From: Entomortierella parvispora
Lineage: Eukaryota; Mortierellomycota; Mortierellomycetes; Mortierellales; Mortierellaceae
NCBI GenBank assembly: GCA_963573315.1
Contig: OY752145.1
Location: 372,001 to 436,000, forward strand
Length of the DNA: 64,000 nt
Direction of reading: 5' to 3'
Part shown: piece after piece, positions 1 through 11,961 of the stretch
Position numbering within the stretch: position 1 is the first letter of the stretch
Layout: each line of letters begins with the position of its first letter
The notes under the pieces: generated by a model
What the model was told of the DNA's origin: nothing
What the model saw: the letters and a program-made list of their open reading frames with translations, nothing else
The model's database searches: none
Position numbers and translations under genes: made by a program

Positions 1-2663
1 GACTTTGGAAAGTGTTTGTTTACGAGGCCGACCTACAGACTGACGGACAATAATCCGTGATAGCATTACAATCAAAAGCTGGCCGAAATACGGGTGCTTC
101 ACCAGCGCCTTTCCAGTTTTATCGACATTCTCGGACCATCGCTTGTGCAGCCAGGACCTATCCCAGGGGATAACGTGTCTGTCACGTTTGATGTTGTCCA
201 AAAATTTGAGGATGCCATAGCAGCCTGCGAGAAGTTACATGTAAGCCACTGGACTGAGGACAGTGAAATATCGCGCATCAGGCCTGCATGCTTAACATAG
301 TTTTCGCCTGATTCTATAGAAACAAAGGAAGGAGTCAGTAAAAGCGTCAATCTCAGGGATCAAGAAAATGTGGATCCAACTGGGAATGACGCCGCAAGAC
401 TCCTTTGATAGAGATGTCATTGATGGTGCACAGGAAGAGCCCTCTGTCACAGACGATACCATTCGACGACTGGAGATGAGAGAGGCAATGGTATGGACAT
501 TAACTGTCGTGGACGATGGAATCAGCATGTGAGAGACTACTCCAGTCCACTGACCTTCTTTTCCTACTGAATCACGATAGCTGGAAAGCGAGCGTCTGCG
601 ACGCAAAGTCTTCCTAAAAGATCACTTGACCGAGATATCTACTCTTTGGGACAAGCTGCAGATAGACGACAAGTATCGGGAGGATTTCTTGGAGGCTCAT
701 GTCGGCCTTACTAACGATGATATTCGTGCTGTAAGTCTTAGTGATCATTCGCGACAGGAGTTCCGTAGGAACACGGCTCGCCAATGCTAACACTGCCTCT
801 TTTTCAACAATAGCACAAAGAGGAGCTCTCTCGGCTTGAAGAGTTGAAGAGTCAAAAGCTGGAGGAGTTTATTAAGACTGAGCGAGCGACCCTTCATGAA
901 CTTTGGGACAAGCTGTATTACACTGAGGAGCAATGGCAGAGTTTTGCTCCACTTCAGGACGACAAATACACGGACGCGAATCTGGCGGCTCATGAGGCTG
1001 AATCTGCTCGACTGAAAGCAGAAGTCACACAGCACGAGCATGTCCTTAACGCTGTGGAGCGGTACCAGCTATTACTGGAAGATATTAGGGCGTTTGAAAT
1101 CACCTCAATGGACTCACAGCGTCTCTTTCATCGAGATCCTGGTCGGTTATTGAGGGAGGAGAAGTTCCGGAAACGCATGGGGAGAGAGCTACCAAAAGCC
1201 GCTTCAGAACTTGAAGAGATACTCGTAAGGTGGCAAGAAGAGAACGGTCGTCCATTTATGGTTCATGGCGAAGAGTATATCTCGGCCATGAAGATGCATG
1301 CCCAGGAGGCCAGGGAAGGCAAAGAGAACGAAAAGCGAGGAAGGGTAAGACACCAGGGTTTATTTAGTAAGCATGAATATCCTAAGACTCTAGCGCTGAT
1401 ATCTTCCTGTCGGCACCTTCAAAACTGTAGGCTCAACGGAAATTCCTTGCACTGCAGCAGGACTTGCGGTATGGATCACAAAACCCAAACAAAATACCTC
1501 AATCACCACATCCTCGACGAATTTCGCCATCTGCTCCAGCAGAGTTCATAGTTGACCGAGGCTCCCCACCTCCATCGTCAGCTGAGCCAAGGACGCCGAC
1601 TTCAAACAGGACGGGACTATCATTCAGTCGGCCTGGAACACCAACATCTCAGCACACTCGAAATCTTCCCAGCTTTTTACCGACAACACCGACGCGTGCA
1701 CGTTCTCAGACACTACAAACTACACCTTCTCGCTCATCACATTCGAATCATAACTCTTTTTTGCAATCGCCTCGAAAAATGCACAATACTCCATTCCAAC
1801 GACAGAGCAGCGTTGGAAACAAGGTGTATTCAAGAAGCGAATCTCCAGCGGGCACTGGGTTTTCTTTGACAAGACTTCCTTCGACCCAGAATTCCAGACA
1901 TAACAATGTGCGCAATTCAGGACTCCCGGGAACAACGACCTCTCTTGAACTCTTGACATCTTCATTTGGATCACCAACGAGAAGAAACGGCTCGATTATC
2001 TCCATATCATCTGTCGCGACAGACACTGTGGAAGAGATATCTTCTCCTTCACAACGGTCCAGAGCTGGGCGGATTGTCAATTATGACCTTACAGAGTATT
2101 TGGAGGAAGTGGAGGAAATTCCGGCGTTCTCCAGACCAGACTCGACGCCTCGTCGACTAAAGAGACCCGCCACGGATCTGATCTCGCCCTCTGGCACGCC
2201 ACCAAGGTCTCCGCTTCATTCCAGAAGGCGATCACGAAGCTCGTCACCCCATCGAACCATGAACTTGATGAGCGACTCTCCGTTCTTGGATACAACAGGA
2301 TCTGCGGAGGGTGATGATTTGGTGGTCTCGGCTTCCAAGCTTCCCAATAACAAGTTTTTGAAGCAGCTTTTGAAAGCACAACAGGAGGTCGTTATTGATG
2401 TGGACTCGGATATGCAGAGAAGTCGTGTTACAGGCAAAGAATCTTCCATGGAGGTCGACCAGGACGATTCCAGGAAGAGTCTTATTCTAATGCACCGCTC
2501 TGAGGCCGAATTGATCTTTTCAAAAGCGAATTCAAGAGCTGAAAAGATGGTAAAAGAGCTCAAGGTCCGAGAGGATGACGCTGGCAGTGATGGTTGGGAG
2601 ACGGAAAACGAGGACTCGCCCCGATCCAAGAAGCAAAACAAGAATCGCATCGTCGCCAATTGA
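1..2663 (+). CDS. MAP65/PRC1/Ase1 microtubule-bundling protein, 5' partial
   Basis: Antiparallel microtubule cross-linker of the spindle midzone (PRC1 in animals, Ase1 in yeasts). The 5' end lies outside the window. Readable exons, joined in frame, are 64-240, 320-490, 581-730, 814-1344 and 1431-2663; the first bases look like the end of another exon plus a short intron. The conserved spectrin/MAP65 block is in the 814-1344 exon: an ELWDKL turn, then FAPL...YT, a LLREEKFRKRM stretch and W-x5-GRPFMVHGEEY, all diagnostic of PRC1. The 1431-2663 exon encodes a roughly 400-residue Ser/Pro-rich tail with many S/T-P sites and basic patches, the expected disordered tail regulated by CDK and bound to microtubules. 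An AATAAA follows the stop near 2795. Family assignment is firm; the exact N-terminus is not visible. Confidence 0.88.
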
Positions 2664-2825
2664 GATTGCCGGGAACTTGTTTTATTCTAATGTTGTGTTG
2701 TTACTGGTTCTTTGCTCTTTTCTTTTTCTTTTTTCATGTTTTATTGTTATTGTACGTTGTATCATACCCCTTCATTCTTCTTCTTTTTCTGTAAATAAAG
2801 CATGGCCCGCTAGATATCTTGTCAA

Positions 2826-3605
2826 TTACACTCGGCCACTTTTGTGTTTTGCGGCGCCACGCTTCAGATTGTCAAGAAGATTTGCCTTGATACGCGGCCA
2901 GTCGTCCTCAAAGATTACATAAACCCATAGTGAAACCCACTCTTTCGTGCATGGGCACCATATCTCGTCCTTCACGGTGTACGTAACTGGAATTCCGCAT
3001 CCTCGTTCTAAAAACTTGCGCATGCCTTTGTTCGACTCCAGGGTTTCGAATGTAATCTATTGTTGTTGATTTTTGAACACGGGCAATTATCGCAGTATTT
3101 GTGTGTTTTTTTGAATGTGCACGCACCAGAAGTTAGAACCAACCAAACCAGAACAATTACTCCATTTTTTCTCCATTTTTACCTTGTGCAATTGTACGTC
3201 TTCAAAGAGTGTTCCCATGTATCCGCACAGTGCCTCAGTCCCGTACCCGCCCGACCAATATTCTCTCTTCAACATGACCCCCACATGTGCATTCCTGTTC
3301 TCGTAACGGATCACACTGGATACGACGGTGCCAATGACCTCGCCCGTCGATTTCAGGTGGATCAAAAACGCTGCTCCCCTGTGTTCCTCCATAGCCTTGA
3401 GATGCCCTTGACGACGATCCGCGACATCTGCAAGGGTCCAACCACCCTTTTCTTCCTTGGACATGAAGCGGAGATGGGCCATAGCTTCAGAGTCGTTTAG
3501 CATGGTCTGTTGAGCAACGTCACCAGCCTCAGTCGGTGGCTCGAGGTTTAAGCGCGGCGTTTCGATACTTGATGGGATATAGGTTGCAAGTTTTTCCACC
3601 GTCAT
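2826..3605 (-). CDS. GNAT family N-acetyltransferase, copy 1
   Basis: Probable GNAT acetyltransferase of 217 residues transferring acetyl from acetyl-CoA; the substrate is unknown. Exons are 3605-3183 and 3056-2826, with a donor directly after the codons for LHK. Visible features: an N-terminal ETPRLNLEPP strand typical of RimJ/RimL-like GNATs, then a GTVVSSV beta-4 strand, and the acetyl-CoA binding turn YWSGGYGTEAL that corresponds to the family Q/RxxGxG/A loop. The C-terminal exon carries DEIWCP...W..YVIFEDDWP, shared with its neighbour. A closely related gene lies about 460 bp upstream on the same strand with its intron at the same codon, so this is a tandem duplication. RimJ/RimL-like protein or small-molecule acetylation are both possible. 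Confidence 0.82.
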
Positions 3606-4062
3606 TTTTCCTGGTATGTAGTATCCTTTGTTCCTGTCGTCTTTTTGAGTGTTGGTTGGCGGTCAAGTGGAGGTATGGACGTGGGAAAAAAGAAAGAAAA
3701 ACGCCAACATGTCTGTAAAGCGCTCGCCTTTATACGCCAACTTGAAAGGCCTAAACGCCCACTTTGACACCGCCGCCCGGCCCCCTCGCCCTGATCATTT
3801 TGACATCAAAAAGAACGGCATCCGTTGCAAACGTTCCTGAAAGTGGAGGACACGTACCTCATCCAGTGACTCTGGGCTGGTCACAAGAGGTGCAAGAGCT
3901 GTCGGGACTGCAAAATGAGAATGGTCAGGGAGCGGACGAGAGAGCCCTCTTGGGTGTCACAAATATTCCGCAAACATTTTTTTTTTGTTGTTTTTCTGCA
4001 CTCTGGTTTTCAACAATAGTAATGACTTTGTATTAGGGAGGGCGAAAGTATGCAGAAAATAC
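3606..4062. other. Spacer between the tandem GNAT genes
   Basis: This is the gap between two minus-strand acetyltransferase genes and should contain the promoter of the downstream copy and the terminator of the upstream copy. I see no open frame with family resemblance, only short shadow frames and a T-run around 3968-3990. Confidence 0.5.
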
Positions 4063-4843
4063 CTAGGCAGACTTGGCGTGCTTTTCAGCGCCACGCTTCA
4101 TGTTCTCGAGTAAGTTCTCTTTGATACGAGGCCAATCTTCCTCAAAAATGACATATTGCCACAATGAGACCCATTGGTGGGTATGGGGGCACATCAATTC
4201 GTCCTTCCGGATATAGGTCAGTGGGGTCATGCAACCTTTCTCCAAGAACCTGCGCATTCCTGTGTTGACCTCTCGAGTCTCATATGTGATCTACACGACA
4301 GGAAAGATTGGTAAATCATATAATTAGACAAACAAGAAAATGTCCCAAAAGGGTTGACAAGGTATGACTCAATGTAGAAGGACAGGGAGATGGGAGAGTA
4401 TCCTTGGTTCTTACCTTGTGCATGTTCCAGTCTTCAAACAAGATTCTCATCATCTCATACAAAGCCTCAGTACCGTAGCCACCAGACCAGTACTTCTTCC
4501 AGATAATGATGCCCACAACAGCATTGCGATCCAGAACATTGATCGTGTTGGCTCCACAGACACCGACCAACTCGCTGGTCTTCTTGTCATGGATATAGTA
4601 GGTCGTTCCTCGCTTCTCTGCAATAGCCTTGCACTGGGTTTCGCGACGGGTAGTGATATCCGCTGGCTTCCATCCTCCTTGAGCTTCCTTGGTCATGAAT
4701 CTCAAATGAGTCATGGTCTCGAGATCCGAGAACATGGCACCCATGGCAACGTCATCGTCTGCCGAGGGATTGTCCAAGGTGAGACGAGCGGTTTCGAACC
4801 GGGGTTGGATGTAGGGCTCCTGCTTTTGATCTTGATCGGACAT
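4063..4843 (-). CDS. GNAT family N-acetyltransferase, copy 2
   Basis: Tandem paralogue of the preceding acetyltransferase, 218 residues. Exons are 4843-4415 and 4290-4063. I chose the ATG at 4843 (MSDQDQ) because the conserved RFETARLTLDNP motif begins soon after it, and the upstream in-frame ATG would add a low-complexity extension absent from copy 1. The acetyl-CoA loop YWSGGYGTEAL is identical to copy 1, and the last exon keeps the DELMCPHTHQWVSLWQYVIF block. Intron position and phase match copy 1 (after AAG of HK, before ITxET). It is divergent from the Dap1 gene at 5331, with about 490 bp between start codons. Substrate unknown. Confidence 0.85.
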
Positions 4844-5330
4844 TTTTCTGGCTTTTCTGATTGTTGTGTCGCGTGGGAGGGACGGAAGAAAAGGGAGGCG
4901 AGGAAGATAAGAGGAAGAGAAGAAGGAAAAGCCGGAAACCAAGGAGAATAAATCGTGTCGGAGTGTTTCTTCTCCACTCCACACAACAAACGAACCCAGG
5001 GCCGCAGAAAAGTTTGTTCGCCTGGCGATCGATCGTACCGACTGCCCTTAACGGAGGGCGTGAGAAGAAAAAAAAGGGCCGAGCCACCGCCACCAACCGG
5101 CAGGGTTTCTTGAGATCAAATCCTCGAACCCTGTTTAGTTTATTCTTGATAAATAATTATTCGACATTTTTATTATTCACTCTCGGAGAAATTGCCCACA
5201 CACCCAAGAGACATTCTGACTCTTTTCGTCATCCCTCTCCCTTTTCTCCTCGTCCATCCATCGCTTTTCTCTCTTTCTTTTCTTCTCCATCTCCACCTGA
5301 CCGACCAACCGACCAACCGACTTTTCGACC
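4844..5330. promoter_or_regulatory. Divergent promoter region, GNAT copy 2 / Dap1
   Basis: A 487-bp interval between two outward-facing start codons. It is purine-rich on the GNAT side and CT-rich with a short CCGACCAA repeat (about 5299-5325) just before the Dap1 ATG, typical of fungal 5' leaders. No defined factor site was recognised. Confidence 0.45.
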
Positions 5331-6457
5331 ATGGACGCCATCAATGCCAAATTCCAGCAGCTCGCCAACGACCCCGAGGTCTTGACCCTCCTCCTCGGCG
5401 CATGTCTCTTTGCTATGGTCTTCTCCATCTTGCAAGACATCCGCAACCGCTATATTGCCTTCAAAGCTGAGACCCGCGTTTCTGGCAAGAAGGAAGAAGA
5501 TACTCAAGAGAATGTCGAACCTACTGGTGCTTCTTCTTCAGTCAAGAAAACCGAAGCCGACTCTGCAGCACCCAAGTCCAAGGCCTTCGCTGTCCCCGAC
5601 ACGTATGTTAAAAGCAAATGAGCAAATGAGCCCCCGCCAGTGCCTTTGGCATAGAACCCATATTCTAGTTACCACAAAAAGTTACCTCTCTAATCTCTTC
5701 ACATTAAACCAAACCAACATGGCAGTGTTCTCATTGTCGAGTCGACCTTCTCTCTGCGATTTTGCCCTTTGGCCAAACACGTAAACTAACGTTGTGTTTG
5801 TCGTTTTAACTTTTTTAGTCCCTTGCCTGCTCCTAACCTGAGCCGCACTTTTACGTTGGAGGAGCTCTCAAAGTTCGATGGATCAGACGCTGACAAGCCT
5901 ATCTACGTTGCGATCAAGGGCACCGTCTTTGATGTCTCGGCCAAGAAGGCCATGTATGGTCCCGAGGGAGGCTACCGTTGCTTCGCTGGTCGAGATGCGT
6001 CCAAGGTAAAAAAAAATCTTTTTTTTCCTCTGGTCCTCTGGGTGACCGCGGTTCTTGGTTGGAAGAGCCTCTACCCCGCACCAATGACGGCGACCGTTGC
6101 TCCCTGTCGTCACACGACAGAGTTCTTCCTTTTCGCTCTTTTTTACTCGCTCATTTGCTCGTCCTCGATCGACTTTCTCTTTTTATTTGCCTGGGATACA
6201 TATTGATACGTGTTTGCTCCTTTGTGCATCTAGGCTTTGGGTTTGAGCTCCTTGAAGGTCGAGGATTGCATTGCTGACTATAGCAGTTTGAACGAGAAAG
6301 AGGTAAAGTGGTCGATTCTGGAAGTCCGTGCTACATGATCCATTCACCTGTCTAATGCTCATTTTCATGCTTCCCCCCCCTCCAGCTCAAGACTCTTGCC
6401 GATTGGTACACTTTCTTTGAGAAGCGCTATGCCATCGTCGGAAAGACCAAGGCCTAG
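5331..6457 (+). CDS. DAP1: Dap1/PGRMC-type cytochrome b5-domain haem protein
   Basis: Membrane-associated haem protein that in yeasts supports cytochrome P450 enzymes such as Erg11 in sterol synthesis. Exons 5331-5602, 5819-6005, 6234-6302 and 6386-6457 give 199 residues. The N-terminus has one hydrophobic segment (about residues 17-35, LTLLLGACLFAMVFSIL) followed by a charged linker, matching the ER anchor of PGRMC proteins. The cytochrome b5-like domain starts at RTFTLEELSKFDG and continues through IYVAIKGTVFDV, YGPEGGY and FAGRDASKALG, the family signature with the Tyr-ligand region; it ends with LADWYTFFEKRYAIVG. Length and architecture are normal. The stop is 102 bp from the stop of the convergent Fol3 gene. 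Confidence 0.92.
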
Positions 6458-6559
6458 AGCTACGATCTTGCTAGACTTTTATCATTATTTTGCATCGTGA
6501 ATGCCCCATGCATAGAAATAACAAGTTTGGTTTTTTGGTTTATAATATTTGCCTGTCAT

Positions 6560-8002
6560 CTATAATCGCAAGAGATCTGCAACCAGGTAGAGAGATCCAC
6601 AAAGGATTACTACGTCCTGGCCCCTTTGTTTTGATCCAATATCGGTCAATGCGGCCGCGAGATCTGGTCCATAGCCCTTGATTGACTTCACACTGCTAGA
6701 GGCTAGCTTTTGCTGCTGCGACTCTAGACGTGTGCAAACCTCTGAAGTTGCAATTGGTGAGACCCAGGGCATTCCCTCTGGCGGACTAAATTCTACTGCC
6801 GAGAATGAATTCTCTACCACGGACGACGAAGATGATGACGATGATTCTGGTTCAGGGAATAGGATCTCAAACATTTCCTCGATATCCTTTCCCTTTGTAA
6901 AGGCCATGATCCAGTAGACGGTTCTCCTTTGAACTGGAGTCCCGTCCTCTGAAGTGGCTGATGCGGCCAGATACTGATCCAGGTACTTTCTCAGTGCCAC
7001 AGCAGCCGCCGGATTATGGGCGCCATCGACCAACAGGTCACCATGGAGATACTTCGGAGCGGTTGCGCTTTTGATCCATTGTAACCTTCCTGGCCAAACC
7101 GTCCCCCGGATGCCTTGACGGATCGATTCTTCAGTAATACGTCCCTTCCAGATCGAAGATTCCGAATTGTCTTCTGCCAGCACTCTCAGGGCTTGGATCG
7201 CCGTGGCCACATTCTCGAGTTGGAAATCACCCAAGAGAGGAACCCAGAACCGATAGCCATCGTCTAATTCTGCGTTTTCTTCGCTATTGCAATTGCCGTG
7301 GATCCAATGGGCTGGTTTGACTCTGTAGATCTGATCGGGCTTGAGACCGAGCCTCTTGGCTCGATCTTCCATGACCTTGTAGACCTTCTCGCCTTCTGTC
7401 TGTGGCGCGATCACGACAGGCACATGAGCTTTGATGATCCCGGCCTTCTCAAATGCAACCTCTTCGATCGTGTTCCCGAGCAGACCAGCGTGATCCATAC
7501 CAATTGACGCAATGACACTGATCGCTGGAGCGGGCATAATGTTGGTTGCGTCCAGTCGTCCACCGACACCGACCTCGATTACGGCCACATCGACTCCACC
7601 GTGTCCTCCTTCTGCGCTCCTTCCATAAGCAAACCAATAAAAGGCTGCGGCGGTCAAGAGTTCAAACAAGGTCGCTTTCAATCCCAATTCTGAATCCTTG
7701 GCGTGAACGACCTGAGTCACATAGTCGTAATCGGATTGAGAGATCGGTTGGCCGTTCACTTGGATCGTGTCCCGGGGAATGATTAGATGAGGCGAGTTGT
7801 AACGACCGACCCGGAGACCGGACGCCTGCAGGACCGAGGCGAGGTAGGCGCAGATGGAACCCTTGCCGTTCGTGCCTGCCACATGAAGAATAGGAATGGC
7901 TAAATGAGGAGGTTTGAGAGGGATGGAGGGAGACGAGGATGTTACGGAAGTGAGCGCCAGAGATTCCAGCAGTCGGGTAATGCGTTCCAGTCCGAGATCC
8001 AT
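6560..8002 (-). CDS. FOL3: Dihydrofolate synthase / folylpolyglutamate synthase family (Fol3-like)
   Basis: ATP-dependent Mur-ligase-fold enzyme joining L-glutamate to dihydropteroate, or extending polyglutamate tails, in folate synthesis. Single exon. The open frame extends up to 8068, but I choose the ATG at 8002 (MDLGLERITRLLESL) because fungal Fol3 proteins start with this motif; that gives 480 residues. The P-loop is HVAGTNGKGS (about residues 40-49), followed by GRYNSPHL, VIEVGVGGRLDATN and the IGMDHAGLLGNTIEEVAFEKAGI block. The C-terminal domain has DGAHNPAA and a final GSLYLVADLL. The absence of a second, longer FPGS-type N-terminus and the size favour Fol3 over Met7. It converges with Dap1. 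Confidence 0.9.
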   Translation of the reverse strand: MDLGLERITRLLESLALTSVTSSSPSIPLKPPHLAIPILHVAGTNGKGSICAYLASVLQASGLRVGRYNSPHLIIPRDTIQVNGQPISQSDYDYVTQVVHAKDSELGLKATLFELLTAAAFYWFAYGRSAEGGHGGVDVAVIEVGVGGRLDATNIMPAPAISVIASIGMDHAGLLGNTIEEVAFEKAGIIKAHVPVVIAPQTEGEKVYKVMEDRAKRLGLKPDQIYRVKPAHWIHGNCNSEENAELDDGYRFWVPLLGDFQLENVATAIQALRVLAEDNSESSIWKGRITEESIRQGIRGTVWPGRLQWIKSATAPKYLHGDLLVDGAHNPAAAVALRKYLDQYLAASATSEDGTPVQRRTVYWIMAFTKGKDIEEMFEILFPEPESSSSSSSSVVENSFSAVEFSPPEGMPWVSPIATSEVCTRLESQQQKLASSSVKSIKGYGPDLAAALTDIGSKQRGQDVVILCGSLYLVADLLRL

Positions 8003-8192
8003 GGCGAGTTGATTGTGTGAGAAGTGGTGAGTCAGGAGAGGAAGAATCGCGCGTCCATGCGCGATCAACCCTGACTTTGAAATTTCTTGTTGGGTCTTTC
8101 ACACGCCCAAATCGCGAGCGTGGATCGCCGTCCTCTTTGTATGTATCGACCCAACAGATGCAAACAATACTTTATTTTCAGTTTTATGACGA

Positions 8193-11100
8193 TTAGTAGT
8201 CAAAGTCCATATCAACACCTTTGCTCAGGTCGCTCTTGACCGTGTTCAGCTTCTGGTCCTTGTACATCTCGGCAATCTGTTCGCTGGATGTCGCACTCTC
8301 GGGCGACTTGTCCTCACGAAGTCGGATGAATCTGGGGAATCGGAGTGAGATGCCCTTGGTGGCGTCTACAATCCCAATCGCGGCCTTGTACACTGGACTG
8401 ATCGACAAATCCGCACACTTGATCTCCCAAACCCGCTCTGGTGCAAACCAGACATCGGGTCTGTTGCCCTCGCCCAATATATAGTACGATCGAGGCGCTG
8501 GGATCACATGTTCCTTCAATTCCTTGTAGTGGTCCTCTAGATCTTGCTCACTGAATCCCGTTCCAATCTTGCAGATCGATTGGTATTCCTCCCGATCAGG
8601 ATCATAGCACGCCAACAGGAAACCTCCATAGACTCCTGTCCGCTTTCCTTTTCCAATATACGCACCAATTACGACCAGATCGATCGAATCACCGACGCCA
8701 GCGAGATAGTCCTTCTTGACCTTGAGCCAGTTTCGAGATCTCTTGGAGGGTTCATAACTCGCCTCAGTGCCATTCAAGGTCTTGACCATCAGTCCTTCGC
8801 AGTTGTCTGCCACACTCTGATCCAAAAACGTCTGGATGTCTTCAATCTGAGTCGAGTTCATGCTCTTTGCAAAGGCAAATTCGCCATCGACCTCATTAAA
8901 GTGTTCCAATAAAAGCTCGCGACGCTTGGAGAGAGGCTCCCGAAGAAGAGACTCGCCATTCAGATAAAGAAGATCAAAGGCAAAGATGCAGACCTGAACC
9001 TTGATATCCTCTTCTTTGACATCTTTGCGTTTCCGTGTACTCAGAACTTGGAAGGGCAAAATACATTTCTGCTCGCGGTCCCATGCCACAGCCTCGCAAT
9101 CCAAAACAAACGATTTGGTATTCGTCTTGGCAAACTGGAAAGGATGGATAAAAACTTGTTAGTTTCTTCACGACGCCATTGTTATCTTAGCAGTGGTCTG
9201 GCATACACTACACCTTACCTTGGCAAGACGGTCCATAACATCAGGATACTTGGCCGACATGTTTTCAGAGTTTCTGCTGTAAATCCTCATACTACCGTCG
9301 TCCAATTTGTGGATTTGGGCTCGCTCGCCGTCATATTTGTACTCACAAGTGAATGCAATATTCTCAAAGCGGTCCAAAATATCGGTGAGTGCCTTGGTGG
9401 GATGTGCCAACATGGGCTTTAGTGGAATGCCTTGAGAGTGATTTTGGTTAGCGAAAATTAAGCAGTAGGAATCTTCTTTGGCCATTATTGTCTGTAAATC
9501 TTACCTGGAGTCAACTTGCATGACTCTTGAAGACCACCGACATCTCCCTTGAGGAGTGCTGGAACAATGAGATCATAGCAAGGCAATTCACTAAAGAAAA
9601 GACGGGAATGAACAGAGTCAGCATGAAGTCGATGTAGCAAGGTAGACTGCGTCAAATGGTACCTGTAGACAGACTTGACTACATCTGCAGCCTGCTCCAG
9701 CTCGAGTTGCAGTTTTTCTTTCGAAATCTTTTTGATATCTAGAATGTCAGAAACACACTTAGAACGCTCTCTCATGACAGACGTGTCAAGTTTTACCAAA
9801 GATCAATAATGAAATTTCACCCCACCTGGACGGGACAAGACAATTGCTTGAGCAAGAGCGACGACCACTGTTCTCTCGGCAAGACCGATACGAAGTTTGC
9901 CTTCCAGAGATCGCATCAAGAATTTGGCTTCTTTGTTTCGGCAAGATACCAGCAGAACTTTGATCTTGTCCACCTTTTGCTTTTGAGACTACATTTCATA
10001 CACGGAAAAAAAGCAGGAGTCATCGTTAGGTTTCTGTGGTGGCTTTCAATGGAACACCTTGATATCATATCGCAGAGCCATTACAGAGTTTCCAGACAGG
10101 GAGGCAATGTCCTTGAGAGTCTTGAATACATGGGGGATTGTTAGTGCCTTTGGCTTGAACATAGTGGGCTGGTTACTTCTGCTGTTCTAAGGTCCACATG
10201 ATCATACACCAAGTAAAAGCCGTCAGTCACGGTCGGTTTGAGGCACATGGACTAATAGAGTAGAGAACGTAAAGTCATGCTCACCATAGCAACAATTCCC
10301 AGATCCCCAATCTCAGCATAGTCGGTCTTAATCTTCTTCATCTCTCTTCCTGTTGACTCCGCGATAGCTTTCAAAAGCAGCGACTCTCCGATGCCCAGTT
10401 CAAGTCCTTCATATTCAGGACAGAGCTATATTTCGAATATAAGAATCGGTCAGTCAGGCTCATGGCTGATACAATGGTACAAGATGTCCAACCGCACAGT
10501 GACAACACTGCGACATTACCTTGTTAATAGACAGGTAGATAACTGTGAGCAAACTCTCTGGACTGAGCTTGATGACTTGAATCAAAAATTTAACAAGGTA
10601 GTCCAGAATTTGAAGACGCTTTGGTGTAGCCTCGATTAACTCGAAAGTCTGGCACAAAGCCGCGTAGGGAACACTATCCAGCCAATATCACATGGGTTAG
10701 GTGTTGACAAGTCCATAGTCCCTGAGAAGTTCAGATGTACTTTCTTCTTTGATACGATATGTCACTTACGGCTCTCCTTTCTTCCAGGATGCAGCCTCGA
10801 GATTATCAGAAGACTTGGAAAACATGTCGGCCCTATAAAACCAGAGAAGTTAGTTGGACTTGAGACTCTCAGATGGAACTGAATACGCGTAAAGAAGGGA
10901 CATACCACTTTGCAGCTGCCTGCTTGATTTCCACCGCTTCTGCGGCCTGTTCGATGTCCTCCACTTGTGCTGCCTGCAGCTCTGCCTCTTCTTTATCAGA
11001 AGAATTGATAGGATCTTCTGTAACTTCCAAAACCTTGGGTTGCTTATCCGAATCTCCTTCAATTGCCTGCGTCTTTGGTTTTTTAGGGGAAGCAGGGTCA

Positions 11101-11618
11101 AGCTTCAATTTCTTTGTGGTGGTCGTTAATTCGTGCTCTTGAGTAGACGAATGTTCCTGGGTCTCCTCGGCCACTTTTGCAGGTTCCTGAGCTTCATCTT
11201 CATCATCCGACTCGATAACTCGGCGAGATCTCTTCTTGGGTTTTGAGTTTTCTATTCCAGGTTCCAGACAGTTAGATGTGATTGAGTCGCTGGAGGTATC
11301 TTTGATGGCAACAGGACTTGAAAGCGCATTTACCTTGAATTGTATCTTCTTCTTCCATGTCAATATCCTTGGAGGGAGCCTTATCCTCGGAGGGCTTCTT
11401 GGTGGGCTCTGAACTCGAGTCCTTGTTGTCATTTGCTCCATTCTTATTGTCTGAATTGGCATCTGACGCCACCAAAGCCAGCTTGGGTGCCCCGAAAGAT
11501 CTACATTGTCGATGAGGAGGGATGAGCAAGTTAGTGGCTGTTTCCACAAAACTAGTAGCTTCTGGATTCTGTCGTAAGGAGTGCAGGGTCCATACAGTCG
11601 TGATTGGCGAAGCGACAT
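8193..11618 (-). CDS. CDC9: ATP-dependent DNA ligase I (Cdc9/LIG1)
   Basis: Seals Okazaki fragments and repair nicks in the nucleus. Twelve exons: 11618-11596, 11500-11334, 11251-10906, 10832-10770, 10673-10520, 10425-10285, 10186-10085, 9988-9826, 9738-9663, 9590-9505, 9430-9219 and 9134-8193, joining in frame to 824 residues. The 23-nt first exon reads MSLRQSRL and splices to SFGAPKLA, building a PCNA-binding (PIP-like) motif at the extreme N-terminus as in other ligase I enzymes. An acidic, Lys-rich linker with KPKKRSRR (likely nuclear signal) follows. The DNA-binding domain includes [11 protein letters not shown] and [10 protein letters not shown]; the nucleotidyltransferase motif EYKYDGER contains the adenylated Lys near residue 472. 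The C-terminus [12 protein letters not shown] is classic. It shares a promoter region with the Rmd1 gene. Confidence 0.95.
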
Positions 11619-11675
11619 TGTCAGGAAGGCGCAATGGGAAGAGGGACAGTCTGAATTGTCACCCAAACTCGGTGG

Positions 11676-11681
11676 ACGCGT
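11676..11681. promoter_or_regulatory. MluI cell-cycle box (ACGCGT), proximal
   Basis: Palindromic ACGCGT 58 bp upstream of the ligase start. In yeasts the MCB binds MBF and drives G1/S transcription of DNA replication genes including CDC9. The match is exact; function here is inferred. Confidence 0.45.
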
Positions 11682-11961
11682 GAAGACGGTGGCAAAACAA
11701 CAGGTGAGACCCTTAATAAATCCAAGCAAGAGTTTTGAGCGGTGCGAGAGTGTCCGGATCGCACTGACCCACAAGATCCTTTGAGCTGTCGAACCATGCC
11801 CGGGGGAAGAGGAAAAGGTAGAAGGAGAGGAGGAGGAGGAGGAGAGATAAGAGAAGGCATGAACTGGCAGCGATCCGCCCTGGGACAATCCCGGAATGTG
11901 CAGCAGGCGAGAGCGCAAGCAAGGCGCTTATGTATTCGACATGCCTATGACGCAGACACGG

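Noticed and set aside
844..1551. Reading the PRC1 frame through 1345-1430
   Set aside because: Translation after 1344 loses PRC1 character; a GTAAGA donor and TAG acceptor join the next exon in frame.
11621..11918. N-terminal extension of the ligase linker frame
   Set aside because: Low-complexity sequence in the shared promoter, without ligase similarity; the 23-nt exon gives a better N-terminus.
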